Of a stretch of 64,000 bases of DNA, positions 16,249-26,893 are shown piece by piece. Within the stretch, counting starts at the first letter, position 1. Every line of letters starts with the position of its first letter. The notes below the pieces were generated by a model that saw only the letters and a list, made by a program, of their open reading frames with translations, searched no databases and was not told the DNA's origin. The position numbers were made by a program, and so were the translations under genes. Where the stretch lies: positions 213,637-277,636 of the forward strand of contig NZ_FZNN01000003.1 of assembly GCF_900188035.1 (NCBI RefSeq), written 5' to 3'. The stretch comes from Puniceibacterium sediminis. GTDB lineage: Bacteria > Pseudomonadota > Alphaproteobacteria > Rhodobacterales > Rhodobacteraceae.

Positions 16249-17541
16249 ATGCAGACGACCTTTACCCCAGAGCAGCTGACAGATCCCGAAGTGGCCCGTA
16301 GCAATGAAATCCTGCGCGCCTGCGTGCATTGCGGTTTCTGTACCGCCACCTGTCCGACCTATCAGGTGCTGGGCGATGAACTCGACAGTCCCCGGGGGCG
16401 GATCTACCTGATCAAGGACATGCTCGAAAACGAGCGCAAGCCCGATGCCAAAACGGTCAAGCATATCGATCGCTGTCTCAGTTGTCTGGCTTGCATGACG
16501 ACCTGCCCGTCAGGCGTGCACTACATGCATCTGGTCGATCACGCCCGCGCCTATATCGAACAGAACTATGACCGCCCCTGGTCCGACCGCGCGTTGCGTT
16601 GGGTGCTGGCGCGCATCCTGCCCTATCCGAACCGGTTCCGGCTTGCGTTGCTGGGGGCTAAGATCGGGCGCCCCTTTGCCTTTCTGATGCCGGATGCCCG
16701 GTTGAAGGCGATGCTGGAAATGGCCCCCAGGACCATCCCGCCCGTCAGCCGCAATGATGACCCGCAAAGCTTTGCGCCCCTCGCCCCGCGCAAGAAACGT
16801 GTCGCGCTGATGACGGGCTGCGCACAAAAGGCGCTGAACACCGACATCAACGATGCCACCATCCGCCTGCTGCGCCGTCTGGGCTGCGAAGTTGTCGTGG
16901 CCAAGGGTGCCGGCTGCTGCGGGGCGCTGACCCATCACATGGGAAAGGTGGACGAAAGCCATGGCTCCGCCGCTGCCAACATCCGCGCATGGGCGGCCGA
17001 AATGGACGGGGGCGGCCTTGATGCCATCGTGATCAACACCAGCGGGTGCGGCACGACGGTCAAGGACTACGGCCATATGTTCCGCAACGACCCGCTGGCC
17101 GCGGATGCCGCCCGCGTGTCGGGCATCGCCAAGGACATAAGCGAAGTGCTGATGGATCTCGACCTGCCCGAAGGCTCGGATCAGGGTCTGACGGTCGCTT
17201 ATCATGCCGCCTGTTCTCTCCAGCACGGTCAGAAGATCAAGACCTTTCCCAAGGACCTGCTAAAGCGCGCCGGGTTCAAGATAGTCGAACCGTCCGACCC
17301 GCACCTATGCTGTGGGTCAGCGGGTACCTATAACCTGATGCAACCCGAAATCTCGAAACAGCTCAAGACGCGCAAGGTCCGTACCCTGGAAGCGAAAAAG
17401 CCGGATGTGATCGCTGCCGGGAACATCGGCTGCATGATGCAGATCGGATCAGGTACCGGCATTCCGGTGGTGCATACGGTTGAACTTCTTGACTGGGCGA
17501 CAGGCGGGCCAAAACCGCCGGGGCTGCACCGCGACAGCTGA
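16249..17541 (+). CDS. glcF: Glycolate oxidase iron-sulfur subunit
   Basis: 430 residues. Two 4Fe-4S motifs of the CxxCxxCxxxCP type lie at about C25/28/31/35 (CVHCGFCTATCP) and C76/79/82/86 (CLSCLACMTTCP). They are followed by two CCG-domain regions (AGCCGALTHHMG and LCCGSAGTYNL), as in GlpC/HdrB-like electron-transfer subunits. GlcF passes electrons from GlcD/E to the quinone pool. The ribosome site is weak; the start at 16249 matches the family. Last gene of glcDEF, followed by a hairpin at 17555. Confidence 0.94.
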   Translation: MQTTFTPEQLTDPEVARSNEILRACVHCGFCTATCPTYQVLGDELDSPRGRIYLIKDMLENERKPDAKTVKHIDRCLSCLACMTTCPSGVHYMHLVDHARAYIEQNYDRPWSDRALRWVLARILPYPNRFRLALLGAKIGRPFAFLMPDARLKAMLEMAPRTIPPVSRNDDPQSFAPLAPRKKRVALMTGCAQKALNTDINDATIRLLRRLGCEVVVAKGAGCCGALTHHMGKVDESHGSAAANIRAWAAEMDGGGLDAIVINTSGCGTTVKDYGHMFRNDPLAADAARVSGIAKDISEVLMDLDLPEGSDQGLTVAYHAACSLQHGQKIKTFPKDLLKRAGFKIVEPSDPHLCCGSAGTYNLMQPEISKQLKTRKVRTLEAKKPDVIAAGNIGCMMQIGSGTGIPVVHTVELLDWATGGPKPPGLHRDS

Positions 17542-17554
17542 GACAGCGTTTGAA

Positions 17555-17591
17555 CCTCTTCGGGATCGTCGCCTTCGCGGCGACCCCGAGG
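17555..17591 (+). terminator. Hairpin terminator candidate after glcF
   Basis: A long stem (CCTC.TCGGGATCGTCGC against GCGGCGACCCCGAGG) with a CTTC tetraloop. Only TCTTG follows, so termination would be weak or Rho-assisted. It abuts the RpoH promoter of hsp20 and may insulate it. Confidence 0.5.
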
Positions 17592-17592
17592 T

Positions 17593-17625
17593 CTTGAAAC
17601 GCCTCATTCTCCTACCCATCTTATG
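17593..17625 (+). promoter_or_regulatory. RpoH (sigma-32) promoter of hsp20
   Basis: CTTGAAA (-35, 17593-17599), then CCCATCTTATG as -10 with 18 bases between CTTG and CCCAT. This fits the alphaproteobacterial RpoH pattern CTTG-N17/18-CYTATNT. It lies about 100 bases upstream of a small heat-shock gene, the expected target. Confidence 0.75.
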
Positions 17626-17725
17626 TCCATCGGGATGCCGAATGTCGGGTCCCGAACGAACTGCGCCTGTCCCATGACGGGAAGGCGTGACATCGAAAAT
17701 GGTATCGCTCACTGGAGGATGACCC

Positions 17726-18193
17726 ATGAGAAGCTTTGATTTTGCACCCCTTTACCGTGCCACTGTCGGATTCGACCAAATCGCAGACATGATGGACCGG
17801 GTTCTGGCCAATGACGGCGCACAGCCGACATATCCCCCCTACAACATCGAAAAGACCGCCGATGACAGCTACCGCATCTCGATCGCGGTTGCCGGTTTCG
17901 CGGGCTCTGACCTTTCGGTCGAGATGAAAGAAAATGCGCTGGTCGTTTCTGCCCGCAAGGCGGATGAGGACGGTCCCCGCGCCTATCTGCATCGCGGCAT
18001 CGCGACACGCGCGTTTGAACGCCGGTTCCAGCTGGCCGATCATGTGCGCGTCATCGGAGCGAGCCACGCCGACGGTATGCTGCACATCGACCTGACCCGC
18101 GAAATCCCCGAGGCGCTGAAACCCCGCCGGATCGAGATCGCGGCCGCCGGTCCGGTGGAAAAGGATGTCCTCGACGCGAAGGCCGTGAACTGA
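17726..18193 (+). CDS. Small heat-shock protein Hsp20 (IbpA type)
   Basis: 155 residues. N-terminal arm MRSFDFAPLYRATVGFDQIADMM is typical of class A alphaproteobacterial IbpA-like proteins. The alpha-crystallin domain spans about 35-130 (YNIEKTADDSYRISIAVAGFAGSDLSVEMKE...), and the C-terminal LKPRRIEI carries the I-x-I type tail. It is an ATP-independent holdase that binds unfolding proteins and hands them to DnaK/DnaJ. GGAGG precedes the ATG. It has its own RpoH promoter and terminator. Confidence 0.93.
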   Translation: MRSFDFAPLYRATVGFDQIADMMDRVLANDGAQPTYPPYNIEKTADDSYRISIAVAGFAGSDLSVEMKENALVVSARKADEDGPRAYLHRGIATRAFERRFQLADHVRVIGASHADGMLHIDLTREIPEALKPRRIEIAAAGPVEKDVLDAKAVN

Positions 18194-18227
18194 TCACGCC
18201 TTTGACCGAGGTCAAACACTGATACGC

Positions 18228-18263
18228 AGCCCCCGGCAGTTTGTACTGCCGGGGGCTTTTGTT
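18228..18263 (+). terminator. Intrinsic terminator after hsp20
   Basis: A perfect 13-base stem (AGCCCCCGGCAGT with ACTGCCGGGGGCT), TTGT loop, followed by TTTGTTT. Confidence 0.88.
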
Positions 18264-18361
18264 TGGAAGATCAGATGGGGCGCGAGCCTCAGAACGCTTC
18301 AGCAACGTCCTGATGCAGTTTTCAGGCAGCTTCCAAAAGGCCGCGTCCGCCAACGGAAATA

Positions 18362-20404
18362 CTAATTCCGCCCCTCGCGCAGCCAGGCACCTACAATCAT
18401 CGCAGTGGCAAGCAACAGCACCAGCCAGGCCGGGAGCATCGGGGTCTGCGTGACATCCCGAGTCTCATAGGCATTGCGCGGTGTCAGACCAATCCAGCCA
18501 CGCCCGGCAGCAGGCCGACCCATGCCAACTTCGCGGATTGACGGGATGCCATCTTCCAGAGGCAGTACACCGCCACGCAGGGTATCGATGACCGGTTCCA
18601 GCAACTCGCCAGTCGCGATGGTCTGCTCAAATTCGCGCGGGGCGGCGGGGCCCAGACCAATGACCGCGGTCTGATCACCCTCGGAAAGCCGGTAGAGCCC
18701 GATGTCGGGGCCGTCAAACAGGGCTTCGAACCGTCCCGGGCTGACCTCTTTCAGCTCCACCTCTTCGGTGGATCCATCGGGCCGGGTGACTGTCACCGCG
18801 CCGACCTTATCGGACAGAGTCCGGCGGATGATGCGCATGGTTTGGCCGGTGGCCTCAGCGAACAGCGCTTCCTCCTCAAGCTCGGGCTCTTTCATCATCC
18901 AGTGCGCCAGCCTGCGCAGCAGATCAAGCTGGGGGCCGCCGCCCTCGAACCCGCGTGACCAGAGCCAGGCCTGATCCGACGCCATCAGCGCAACGCGCCC
19001 CTCGCCCACGCGGTCGAGGATCAGCAGCGGGCGGTCGTCGGCACCGGACATCACCACTTCGCTTTCAGGGGTCGGCGTCACCTCGATCTGGCGCATCCAG
19101 CGGCCCCAGGTGTCTGCGCCCAGAAGGCCAGAGGTGACCGGATGGCGCTGGCCAAGATCGGTGATCGCGGGGCGATAGCCTTCGTCAACGACACGGGCGG
19201 TCGGTTCGGCCGGCAGGATCGATGACAGGGGCGAGCGATAAAGGCTGTCGGCGCTGGCATAGTCGGGACCGGCGGCGATCAGCAGGGCACCACCCTGTTC
19301 GACATAGTTGCGTACATTGTCCAGATAGATCGACGGCAGGATCCCGCGCCGCTTGTAGCGATCAAAGATGATCAGGTCGAAATCCTCGATCTTTTCAAGG
19401 AAAAGCTCGCGGGTCGGAAAGGCGATCAGCGACAGTTCGGTGACCGGCACGCCATCCTGCTTTTCCGGGGGTCTGAGGATCGTGAAATGGACCAGATCCA
19501 CGGAGCTGTCGGATTTCAACAGGTTGCGCCAGGTTCGCCCGCCCGCGTGCGGTTCACCCGACACCAGCAGCACGCGCAGCCTGTCGCGCACACCGTTGAT
19601 CTGCACAAGGGCGGTGTTGTTGCGGTCGGTCAACTCGCCGTCTGCTTCGGGCACGGAGAACTGGATCACGTTGCGCCCGCCATGCGGCAGGGTGACCGGC
19701 AGTTCAAAAGCTTCGCCCGTGGGGATGTTGAACACCTGCGGCTCGCCGCCATCGACCGAGATTTCCAGCGGAGTCACTCCGGCGGTCGGTCCGGCGCCTT
19801 CATGCTCGACCATCACAGTCAGGGTCACAGGCTCGCCCAGAATGGCAAAGGCCGGGGCATTGCGAACGATCAGGCGACGATCCCAGTCGGTTTCGCGGCC
19901 CGTCATCAGCAGGTGCATGGGCGCGGGCAGGTTGGGCGCGCGTTCCAGATCATGCAGGCGGCCATCCGACAGCAGCAGGATGCCGGCGATCCTTGCGCGT
20001 GGCTCTTCGGCAAGCGCTGCATTCAGCGCCGACATGAGCAGGGTACCGGCGTCCTCCTCGCCGTCGCCCACATTGATGCGCCGTACTTCGGTGTTGGGGC
20101 GGCCCGCCAGACGCGCCTCTAGCGTGGTGGCGGCGTCTTCGGTGACACCGGCGCGTTCGGCCAGTGTCTGGCTCGCGCTTTGGTCGACGAGCATAAGAAC
20201 AATGTCTGAAAGCGGCGTGCGATCCTCGACCTGATAGGACGGCTGGGTCAGCGCCCCGATCAACACGACCCCCGCCAGCGCGCGCAGCGCCCAGCCGGAC
20301 AGCCCCCGCCACAGGGCCAGAACAACGCCGGTCAGCGCACCCACGCCAAGAACGGCGATCACCGCCCAGGGCAGCAGCGGATCAAAGACGATACTTCCGG
20401 TCAT
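18362..20404 (-). CDS. VWA/glutamine-amidotransferase-like membrane protein
   Basis: 680 residues. Two N-terminal membrane helices (about 10-30 and 37-52), then a periplasmic VWA-like region (DIVLMLVDQSASQTLAERAG; ILLLSDGRLHDL), Ig-like strands, a GATase1-like region (FDLIIFDRYKRRGILPSIYLDNVRNYVEQGGALLIAAG) and one C-terminal helix (MLPAWLVLLLATAMIVGAWLREGRN). Last gene of the moxR operon: its ATG overlaps the stop of the DUF4159 gene as ATGA. Proteins of this type accompany MoxR ATPases and are thought to help assemble or gate complexes at the inner membrane, but the target is unknown. Confidence 0.85.
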   Translation of the reverse strand: MTGSIVFDPLLPWAVIAVLGVGALTGVVLALWRGLSGWALRALAGVVLIGALTQPSYQVEDRTPLSDIVLMLVDQSASQTLAERAGVTEDAATTLEARLAGRPNTEVRRINVGDGEEDAGTLLMSALNAALAEEPRARIAGILLLSDGRLHDLERAPNLPAPMHLLMTGRETDWDRRLIVRNAPAFAILGEPVTLTVMVEHEGAGPTAGVTPLEISVDGGEPQVFNIPTGEAFELPVTLPHGGRNVIQFSVPEADGELTDRNNTALVQINGVRDRLRVLLVSGEPHAGGRTWRNLLKSDSSVDLVHFTILRPPEKQDGVPVTELSLIAFPTRELFLEKIEDFDLIIFDRYKRRGILPSIYLDNVRNYVEQGGALLIAAGPDYASADSLYRSPLSSILPAEPTARVVDEGYRPAITDLGQRHPVTSGLLGADTWGRWMRQIEVTPTPESEVVMSGADDRPLLILDRVGEGRVALMASDQAWLWSRGFEGGGPQLDLLRRLAHWMMKEPELEEEALFAEATGQTMRIIRRTLSDKVGAVTVTRPDGSTEEVELKEVSPGRFEALFDGPDIGLYRLSEGDQTAVIGLGPAAPREFEQTIATGELLEPVIDTLRGGVLPLEDGIPSIREVGMGRPAAGRGWIGLTPRNAYETRDVTQTPMLPAWLVLLLATAMIVGAWLREGRN

Positions 20405-23178
20405 TGGCCCAGCCTGTCGAGTAGTGCAGGCACGTGGACCTGATCGGATTTATAGTTCCCGGTCAGCACGTGCATGACCAGATTGACGCCGAAACGATAA
20501 GCGATCTCGCGCTGGCGTTCGCCGGAAAATCCACGCCCGACAGGGGCCAGAGGATTGCCGCGTTCATCCATCGCCCAGGCTGCGGCCCAGTCGTTGCCCC
20601 CGATCACCACCGGCGTCACATTGTCGTTGAGGTTACGAAACGGCATGCCATCGATCAGTTCGGCGTCTGGCGGCGCCGCTTCGACCCAGACATCGCGGGC
20701 GTCGTAGCGGCCGGGGAAATCCTGCAAAAGATAGAAGGTCCGGGTCAGGACATGATCCGCCGGGATCGGTTCCAGCGGCGGGATGTCCAGCGGCGCGGCA
20801 AGCTGTTGCAGCTTGCGGCCATTGACGCTTGATGTGCCAAAGCTTGCCACATCGGCGTCGCGCGTGTCGAAAAGGATCATCCCGCCAGAACGCAGATAGG
20901 TATTGAGCTTGGCATAGGCGGCGTCCGACGGGGTCGGCTGGCTGGGCGTGACGGGCCAGTAAAGCAGCGGAAAAAAGGCCAGTTCATCGGTTTCAAGGTT
21001 CACGCCCATCGGATCGGACGGCTCGACCGAGGTGCGAAAAAACAGCGTTTCCGACAAGCCCACAAGGCCGGCGTGGGCAAGGTCGTCAAGCTGTGCATCG
21101 CCCGTGATGACATGGGCCAGGGTGACCTCGGCTGTTGCGGCGATGGCAAAGGCGTCGGAGGACGCGCTCCCCTGCGCCTGCAAGGTGTGGGGATACAGGG
21201 ACGCGAACATCAGCGCCGCAATCAGTGCGGTGGCGGGACGGGCACCGCGCAACCGGCCCGACAGGGCAAGCGACGCGATGACATCGGCCAGAAGCATGGC
21301 AATCGCCAGCGCCAGCAGCCACCCCGCCAGCGGTGTTTCCTGCGGTCGGCTCAGCCCCTCGACCACGATGCGATCAGGCCAGTTGACCGCTGTCAGTTCC
21401 GTCTCGGAGGTCACCACGTTGCGGGCCAGACTGCGGTCCTCCCCCTGATACAGGCCGGGGCGCAGATCGGGGCCAAGAGGATCACCGGCTAGCAAAGCGC
21501 CGTCCACACCGGGCAGGTTTCCGGCATCCCGCGGGCTGCCAAAGGCGTCCAGAACGACCTCGGGCTGCCAGACTGTGCCTTCCAGATCAGCGGCTTCGGG
21601 CTGCGTCGGTGTTGAGGAGACGGCGAGCCGCTCGAGCATCTGCACGAACAGGCCTGACAGCGGCAGCGCGGACCATTCCGCATTGGCGGTGACGTGGAAC
21701 AGTACGACCTGCCCCTGACCAATGCGTTTGCGGGTCACCAGCGGGGTGCCATCGTCAAGCTGAGCAACGACGCGGTCGGCAAGGTTCGGATCGGGTTGCG
21801 CCATGACCTGCGCGGTGACGGTCACGTCGGGCGGGATATCTAGGCCAAAGAACGGGCTTTCGGGGCTGAAAGCCGCAAGCGATTTCGGTTCACCCCAGCT
21901 CATGGCGCCGCCAACGGTGCGGCCCCCGGCGCGCAGGCGGACGGGCATCAGGGGGTCTTCGCTGTCGCGGCTCACATCGCTGGCAGCCAGACGCGGCCCG
22001 GCAAAGCGCAGCAACATGCCGCCCTTTTCGACCCACTCCATCGTTGCCTGCTCTTCCGCAGGACCGAGCGTGGCAACATCGGCCAGGATAATCACGTCGG
22101 GATTGGCCGGAAGAATGTCCAGAAGCACCCCGTCCAGAAGATCTGCATTGGGTTCCAAGGCGCGGGTCAGGTAATAGAGCGGTGAAAGCAGTTCCAGCCC
22201 TTCGCGGTTTTCATTCCCGGCGATCAGGGCGACTTCGCGACGGCGCAGGGAATCGTCGGGCAGGGTGACGGCCCCGGCGCTTCTCTGGCCTTCGACCTCA
22301 AACCTTGTGACGCGTGCGCGCAGTTCGGCAGGCAGCGAGAGTTCGGTTTCACCCGTCACGGCGTCGGCGGCAAAGGTCACCGGAACGCGCGCCAGAGTGG
22401 CGGGATTGCCAGCGGGGTCAAGTCCTTGAGCAACCACCGAAACCTCTGTCTCGGGGCCGGGCCGCAGGCGGCGCAGGCTCAGCGCGACATTACCGTCGCT
22501 GAAGCGCGCGGGTTCGATGGCATACAGGCTGCGCGGGCTTTCAAACACTGTCACACGCCCGCGATTTTCCAGTGCCTCCAGCAGACCGGCGCGGGTGTCG
22601 CGGGCCAGCCCGTCGGACAGCCAATAAGTATCGAATGCGCTGTCGGGCAAGACGGACATCAGGCGCGCGGTCTGCGCGGCTTGGGGTTCCCAGGGTTCGG
22701 GCAGGATGCCGGGCAGTCGGCTGCGCCAGACGTCGGCGGCCTGAAATCGGGGTTCCTCCGGGTCGGTCAGACGCACCATTGCAACGGGGCGGTTGTCGCG
22801 ACCCGCGCGGGTCAGCAGCGCCTCGATCGCCTCTTGCCGGGCGCGCCAGTCGGCGGCGCTGGCCCAGCTGGCGTCCATCAGAACCATAAGCGGGGCCGTG
22901 CCCGCAGCCTCGGATTCGTTCCTCGGGTTCAGGACAGGACCAGCGAGGGCGACAATCACCGCTGCCACGGCCAGCATCCGCAGCAAAAGCAGCCACCATG
23001 GTGTGCGATCGCTGACCTGTTCATCATCCTTGAGGCCACGCAACAGGATGACGCCCGGGAACAACCGACGGATGGGCGCGGGCGGGACGGCACGCAGGAT
23101 CAGCCACAGGATCGGCAGGGCAAACAGACCCAGCAAGAGCCAGGGCGCAGAAAAACCGAGCGCGCCGAAAAGGGTCAT
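20401..23178 (-). CDS. DUF4159 protein with N-terminal BatA-like membrane domain
   Basis: 925 residues. N-terminal BatA/aerotolerance-regulator segment (MTLFGALGFSAPWLLLGLFALPILWLI split over one helix, LRRLFPGVILLRGLKDDEQ, WWLLLLRMLAVAAVIVALAGPVL), a VWA-like stretch (LMVLMDASWASAADW), a helix near 660-690, and a C-terminal DUF4159 domain of about 200 residues (LRSGGMILFDTRDADV). The ATG at 23178 has GGAGG and overlaps the DUF58 stop (ATGA). Both flanks overlap, so expression is tightly coupled to MoxR and DUF58. Function in envelope quality control is inferred only from the cluster. Confidence 0.85.
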   Translation of the reverse strand: MTLFGALGFSAPWLLLGLFALPILWLILRAVPPAPIRRLFPGVILLRGLKDDEQVSDRTPWWLLLLRMLAVAAVIVALAGPVLNPRNESEAAGTAPLMVLMDASWASAADWRARQEAIEALLTRAGRDNRPVAMVRLTDPEEPRFQAADVWRSRLPGILPEPWEPQAAQTARLMSVLPDSAFDTYWLSDGLARDTRAGLLEALENRGRVTVFESPRSLYAIEPARFSDGNVALSLRRLRPGPETEVSVVAQGLDPAGNPATLARVPVTFAADAVTGETELSLPAELRARVTRFEVEGQRSAGAVTLPDDSLRRREVALIAGNENREGLELLSPLYYLTRALEPNADLLDGVLLDILPANPDVIILADVATLGPAEEQATMEWVEKGGMLLRFAGPRLAASDVSRDSEDPLMPVRLRAGGRTVGGAMSWGEPKSLAAFSPESPFFGLDIPPDVTVTAQVMAQPDPNLADRVVAQLDDGTPLVTRKRIGQGQVVLFHVTANAEWSALPLSGLFVQMLERLAVSSTPTQPEAADLEGTVWQPEVVLDAFGSPRDAGNLPGVDGALLAGDPLGPDLRPGLYQGEDRSLARNVVTSETELTAVNWPDRIVVEGLSRPQETPLAGWLLALAIAMLLADVIASLALSGRLRGARPATALIAALMFASLYPHTLQAQGSASSDAFAIAATAEVTLAHVITGDAQLDDLAHAGLVGLSETLFFRTSVEPSDPMGVNLETDELAFFPLLYWPVTPSQPTPSDAAYAKLNTYLRSGGMILFDTRDADVASFGTSSVNGRKLQQLAAPLDIPPLEPIPADHVLTRTFYLLQDFPGRYDARDVWVEAAPPDAELIDGMPFRNLNDNVTPVVIGGNDWAAAWAMDERGNPLAPVGRGFSGERQREIAYRFGVNLVMHVLTGNYKSDQVHVPALLDRLGQ

Positions 23179-24046
23179 CCGTGACCTCCGTCCATCGCGC
23201 GATAGACCCACAGAAGGGCAGATTGCGCGGATGTGTTGGTATGATGGCAGTTGTACTGCCAGCCGGTGACACGGCAAAGCTGTTCCAGCCGCGCTTTGCG
23301 TTCAGCAAGGCGGGCAAGGTATCGGCCTCGCATATCGTCAGCCTTCAGTGTCTCATGCGCCATCGATTTGCCGACGCTTTCAAAGATCGTTCGCCCGTGA
23401 AAGGGGAACGCCTCTTCGGTCGGGTCCAGCACTTGCAGCAGCACGCCGCGCACGCCACGGTCGGCGGCCTTGGTCAGGGCGGCCTCGACCGGCGCCAGAT
23501 CGGCAAGGAAATCCGAAATGAACATGGCGCGGGCGTGGGGCAACATGCCACGCGCTTCGGGTTCGGCGTAGTCTTCGGTGGAATCGGTGGTAAAGGCCTC
23601 GGCAAGCCGCAGGATCTGTTCGTTGCCGCGCCGGGGCGGCAGGGTCCAGCCGGTCAGGCCAACACGCTCACCGCCGCGCACCAGTAGGATTGAGGCGGCA
23701 AGGGTCAGAAGGCGCGCGCGGTCGGCCTTGGTCGGAAGATCCTTTGACGAGGCAAACCGCATCGACGCACCCTGATCAAGCCAGACGATGACGCTTTGTG
23801 CGATCTGCCATTCGTGTTCGCGAACAAACTGGCCATCGCTGCGGGCAGACCGCCGCCAGTCGATACTGCGCAGGGAATCGCCCTGTTGCAGTGGACGGTA
23901 TTGCCAGAAATCATCGCCCAGCCCCGCACGCCGCCGCCCGTGTTCCCCCAGAAGAACCGTGCCTGCCAGCTTTTCCGCCCGCGCCAGAAGGGCGGGCAGA
24001 CGGGCGGCTTCTTCTTCCGCTGTTTGCCGGAGGGCGAGCGCTGATT

Positions 24047-24050
<4 letters not shown>
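23175..24050 (-). CDS. DUF58 (VWA-like) protein of the MoxR cluster
   Basis: 291 residues. The DUF58 core reads GDDFWQYRPLQQGDSLRSIDWRRSARSDG split around the hallmark DW-R-SARS, then IVWLDQGASM as a VWA-like strand. The start is a GTG at 24050 overlapping the moxR stop (GTGA); the longer frame to 24275 lies within moxR in another frame and reads as arginine/proline-rich noise. DUF58 proteins pair with MoxR AAA+ ATPases. No membrane segment is seen, so it is probably cytoplasmic and docks to the membrane partners encoded downstream. Confidence 0.88.
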
Positions 24051-25054
<1,004 letters not shown>

Positions 25055-25104
25055 GACATTACTCCCTGACATGCTAACATCTTGGTACGAGTGTATCGTG
25101 CGAC

Positions 25105-25713
25105 ATGGAAATGGCAAAAGTTATGAACACACAAAATATTGTGACCCCTTCGGCAGAAGGCATCGCCGCGTCCATCAGGGCCGCAAAAGGCCGGGGACTG
25201 CCGCCGGTAGAAAAATGGAATCCGCCGTTCTGCGGCGATCTGGACATGCGCATCGCGCGGGATGGAACATGGTTCTATCTGGGCACCCCCATCGGTCGCC
25301 CGGCGCTTGTCCGTTTGTTTTCAACGATCCTGAAGATGGAGGCCGGGAAATATTTTCTTGTGACCCCGGTCGAGAAGGTCGGGATCACGGTGGATGACGC
25401 GCCGTTTGTTGCGGTCGATTTTGAGGTCGAGGGGGAAGGCCGGGATCAGACGCTCAGTTTTCAGACAAGTGTAGGTGATACGGCCACTGCGGGACCAGAA
25501 CATCCGATCCGCGTGGTCCGCGACGACGCGACTGGAGAACCGTCGCCCTATGTCATGATCCGCGCCGGACTCGAGGCGCTGATCGATCGCAAGAGCTTTT
25601 ACCGGCTGGTTGAGCTGGGCACGCATGACGCCGTGGACGGGGATTCGTGGTTCGGGCTGTGGTCCGGTGGGATGTTTTATCCGATGATTCCGTCGTCGGA
25701 GCTGCCCGAGTGA
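25105..25713 (+). CDS. DUF1285 family protein
   Basis: 202 residues. Typical DUF1285 features: LPPVEKWNPPFCGDLDMRIARDGTWFYLGTPIGRPALVRLFSTIL, then KYFLVTPVEKVGI, and RSFYRL-like KSFYRLVELG near the end. The family is soluble with no established function; I recall it beside tRNA nucleotidyltransferase or MoxR genes in related genomes. The start could be the ATG at 25105, 25111 or 25123; none has a strong ribosome site. It shares a 50-base divergent promoter region with moxR. Confidence 0.85.
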   Translation: MEMAKVMNTQNIVTPSAEGIAASIRAAKGRGLPPVEKWNPPFCGDLDMRIARDGTWFYLGTPIGRPALVRLFSTILKMEAGKYFLVTPVEKVGITVDDAPFVAVDFEVEGEGRDQTLSFQTSVGDTATAGPEHPIRVVRDDATGEPSPYVMIRAGLEALIDRKSFYRLVELGTHDAVDGDSWFGLWSGGMFYPMIPSSELPE

Positions 25714-25837
25714 GCGGACTGGTTTGACAACGGCGAATTTGACAAGCCTGCCGCGATGCGAAAGATCGCAGTCAACGCGGCGCGCACTGGCGAAAGCGCC
25801 GAAACCGATCACCTGTTTGCAGATTGAGGGGGCTCAC

Positions 25838-26206
25838 ATGGGCTATGTCTACGACGATCAGAATATCTTTGCGAAAATCCTGCGGGGCGAGATTCCCAGC
25901 AGCACAGTGCTTGAGACCGAGCACAGCCTGGCGTTTCGCGACCTCTATCCGCAGGCGCCGGTGCATGTTCTGGTGATCCCGAAGGGGCCGTACGTCTGCT
26001 ACGATCACTTTGCGCTGGAAGCTTCGGATGCGGAAATGGTCGATTACACCCGCGCCATCGGCAAGGTCTGCGAGATGGAGGGCGTCGCGGAGGGCGGTTT
26101 CCGCATGATCTCGAACGCGGGAGAGGTCGGCGTGCAGGAGGTGCCACATCTGCATGTGCACATTCTGGCCGGACGTCCGCTGGGCCGGATGCTGCAAAAG
26201 GCCTGA
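25838..26206 (+). CDS. HIT family nucleotide-binding protein (HinT-like)
   Basis: 122 residues, full-length HinT-like. YDDQNIFAKILRGEIPS begins the fold, and the catalytic triad motif HLHVH lies at about 104-108, preceded by SNAGEVGVQEVPH. HinT proteins hydrolyse purine nucleoside phosphoramidates. The ATG at 25838 follows GAGGGGG. Alone on its transcript or cotranscribed with DUF1285 (125-base gap). Confidence 0.92.
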   Translation: MGYVYDDQNIFAKILRGEIPSSTVLETEHSLAFRDLYPQAPVHVLVIPKGPYVCYDHFALEASDAEMVDYTRAIGKVCEMEGVAEGGFRMISNAGEVGVQEVPHLHVHILAGRPLGRMLQKA

Positions 26207-26407
26207 TCCGGCAGTTCTGATCCCGCGGGGCGCGCCTTTGGCGCGCGCTGGATGTGTCACCCCCCGCCTGTGGCAGGGGGCTCCGCGCCCGGCGGCATCC
26301 TGACACACCGTTGAGTCCGTGCGCGTGTTGCGCAGGATCCGGGTCGCGATGAGGCCCTGCGGTGCGATAATTTCGGACCACCAGCGACATGTCAGCGGAG
26401 GTTTGAA

Positions 26408-26893
26408 ATGATTCAGTTTGCAGGAATGCCATCATCAGATGCGCGGGCCTATCAGAGCGGTGCGGCGGATGCCTATGGGCGGGCGCCAGAGCACAAGGTG
26501 AGTGACGGGCTAGGCAGTCCCTGTCGGCATTGCCTGCGCCATGTCCCCATCGGTGCGGCAATGCTGGTGCTGGCCTACCGGCCGTTCGGCGCGCTGCAGC
26601 CCTATGCCGAAACCGGGCCGGTGTTCCTGTGTGCAGATCGTTGCGAGGCGTATCGCGCAGAGGATGGTATGCCAACGGTGCTGTCCACCGCGCCGGACTA
26701 TCTGATCAAGGGGTACAGCGCGGATGAGCGGATCGTCTATGGTACCGGCGGGGTCTTCCCGGCGGCTGCGATCCGGTCAGAGGTGGAGTCGCGGCTGAGG
26801 GACAATCGCCTAGCCTTTGTCGATATCCGTTCGGCGCGGAACAATTGCTGGCAGGCGCGGGCGGCGCGGGCTACGCCGCGCTCGACCGGGTGA
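26408..26893 (+). CDS. DUF1203 family protein
   Basis: 161 residues. A cysteine-containing core (SPCRHCLRHVPIGAAMLVLAYRPF..., GPVFLCADRCEAY) and a C-terminal YGTGG...VDIRSARNNCWQARAAR match DUF1203. Function unknown; the conserved CxxC and CxxxC cysteines could bind a metal. GGAGG precedes the ATG. Its 3' end overlaps the convergent ABC ATPase gene by 23 bases. Confidence 0.85.
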   Translation: MIQFAGMPSSDARAYQSGAADAYGRAPEHKVSDGLGSPCRHCLRHVPIGAAMLVLAYRPFGALQPYAETGPVFLCADRCEAYRAEDGMPTVLSTAPDYLIKGYSADERIVYGTGGVFPAAAIRSEVESRLRDNRLAFVDIRSARNNCWQARAARATPRSTG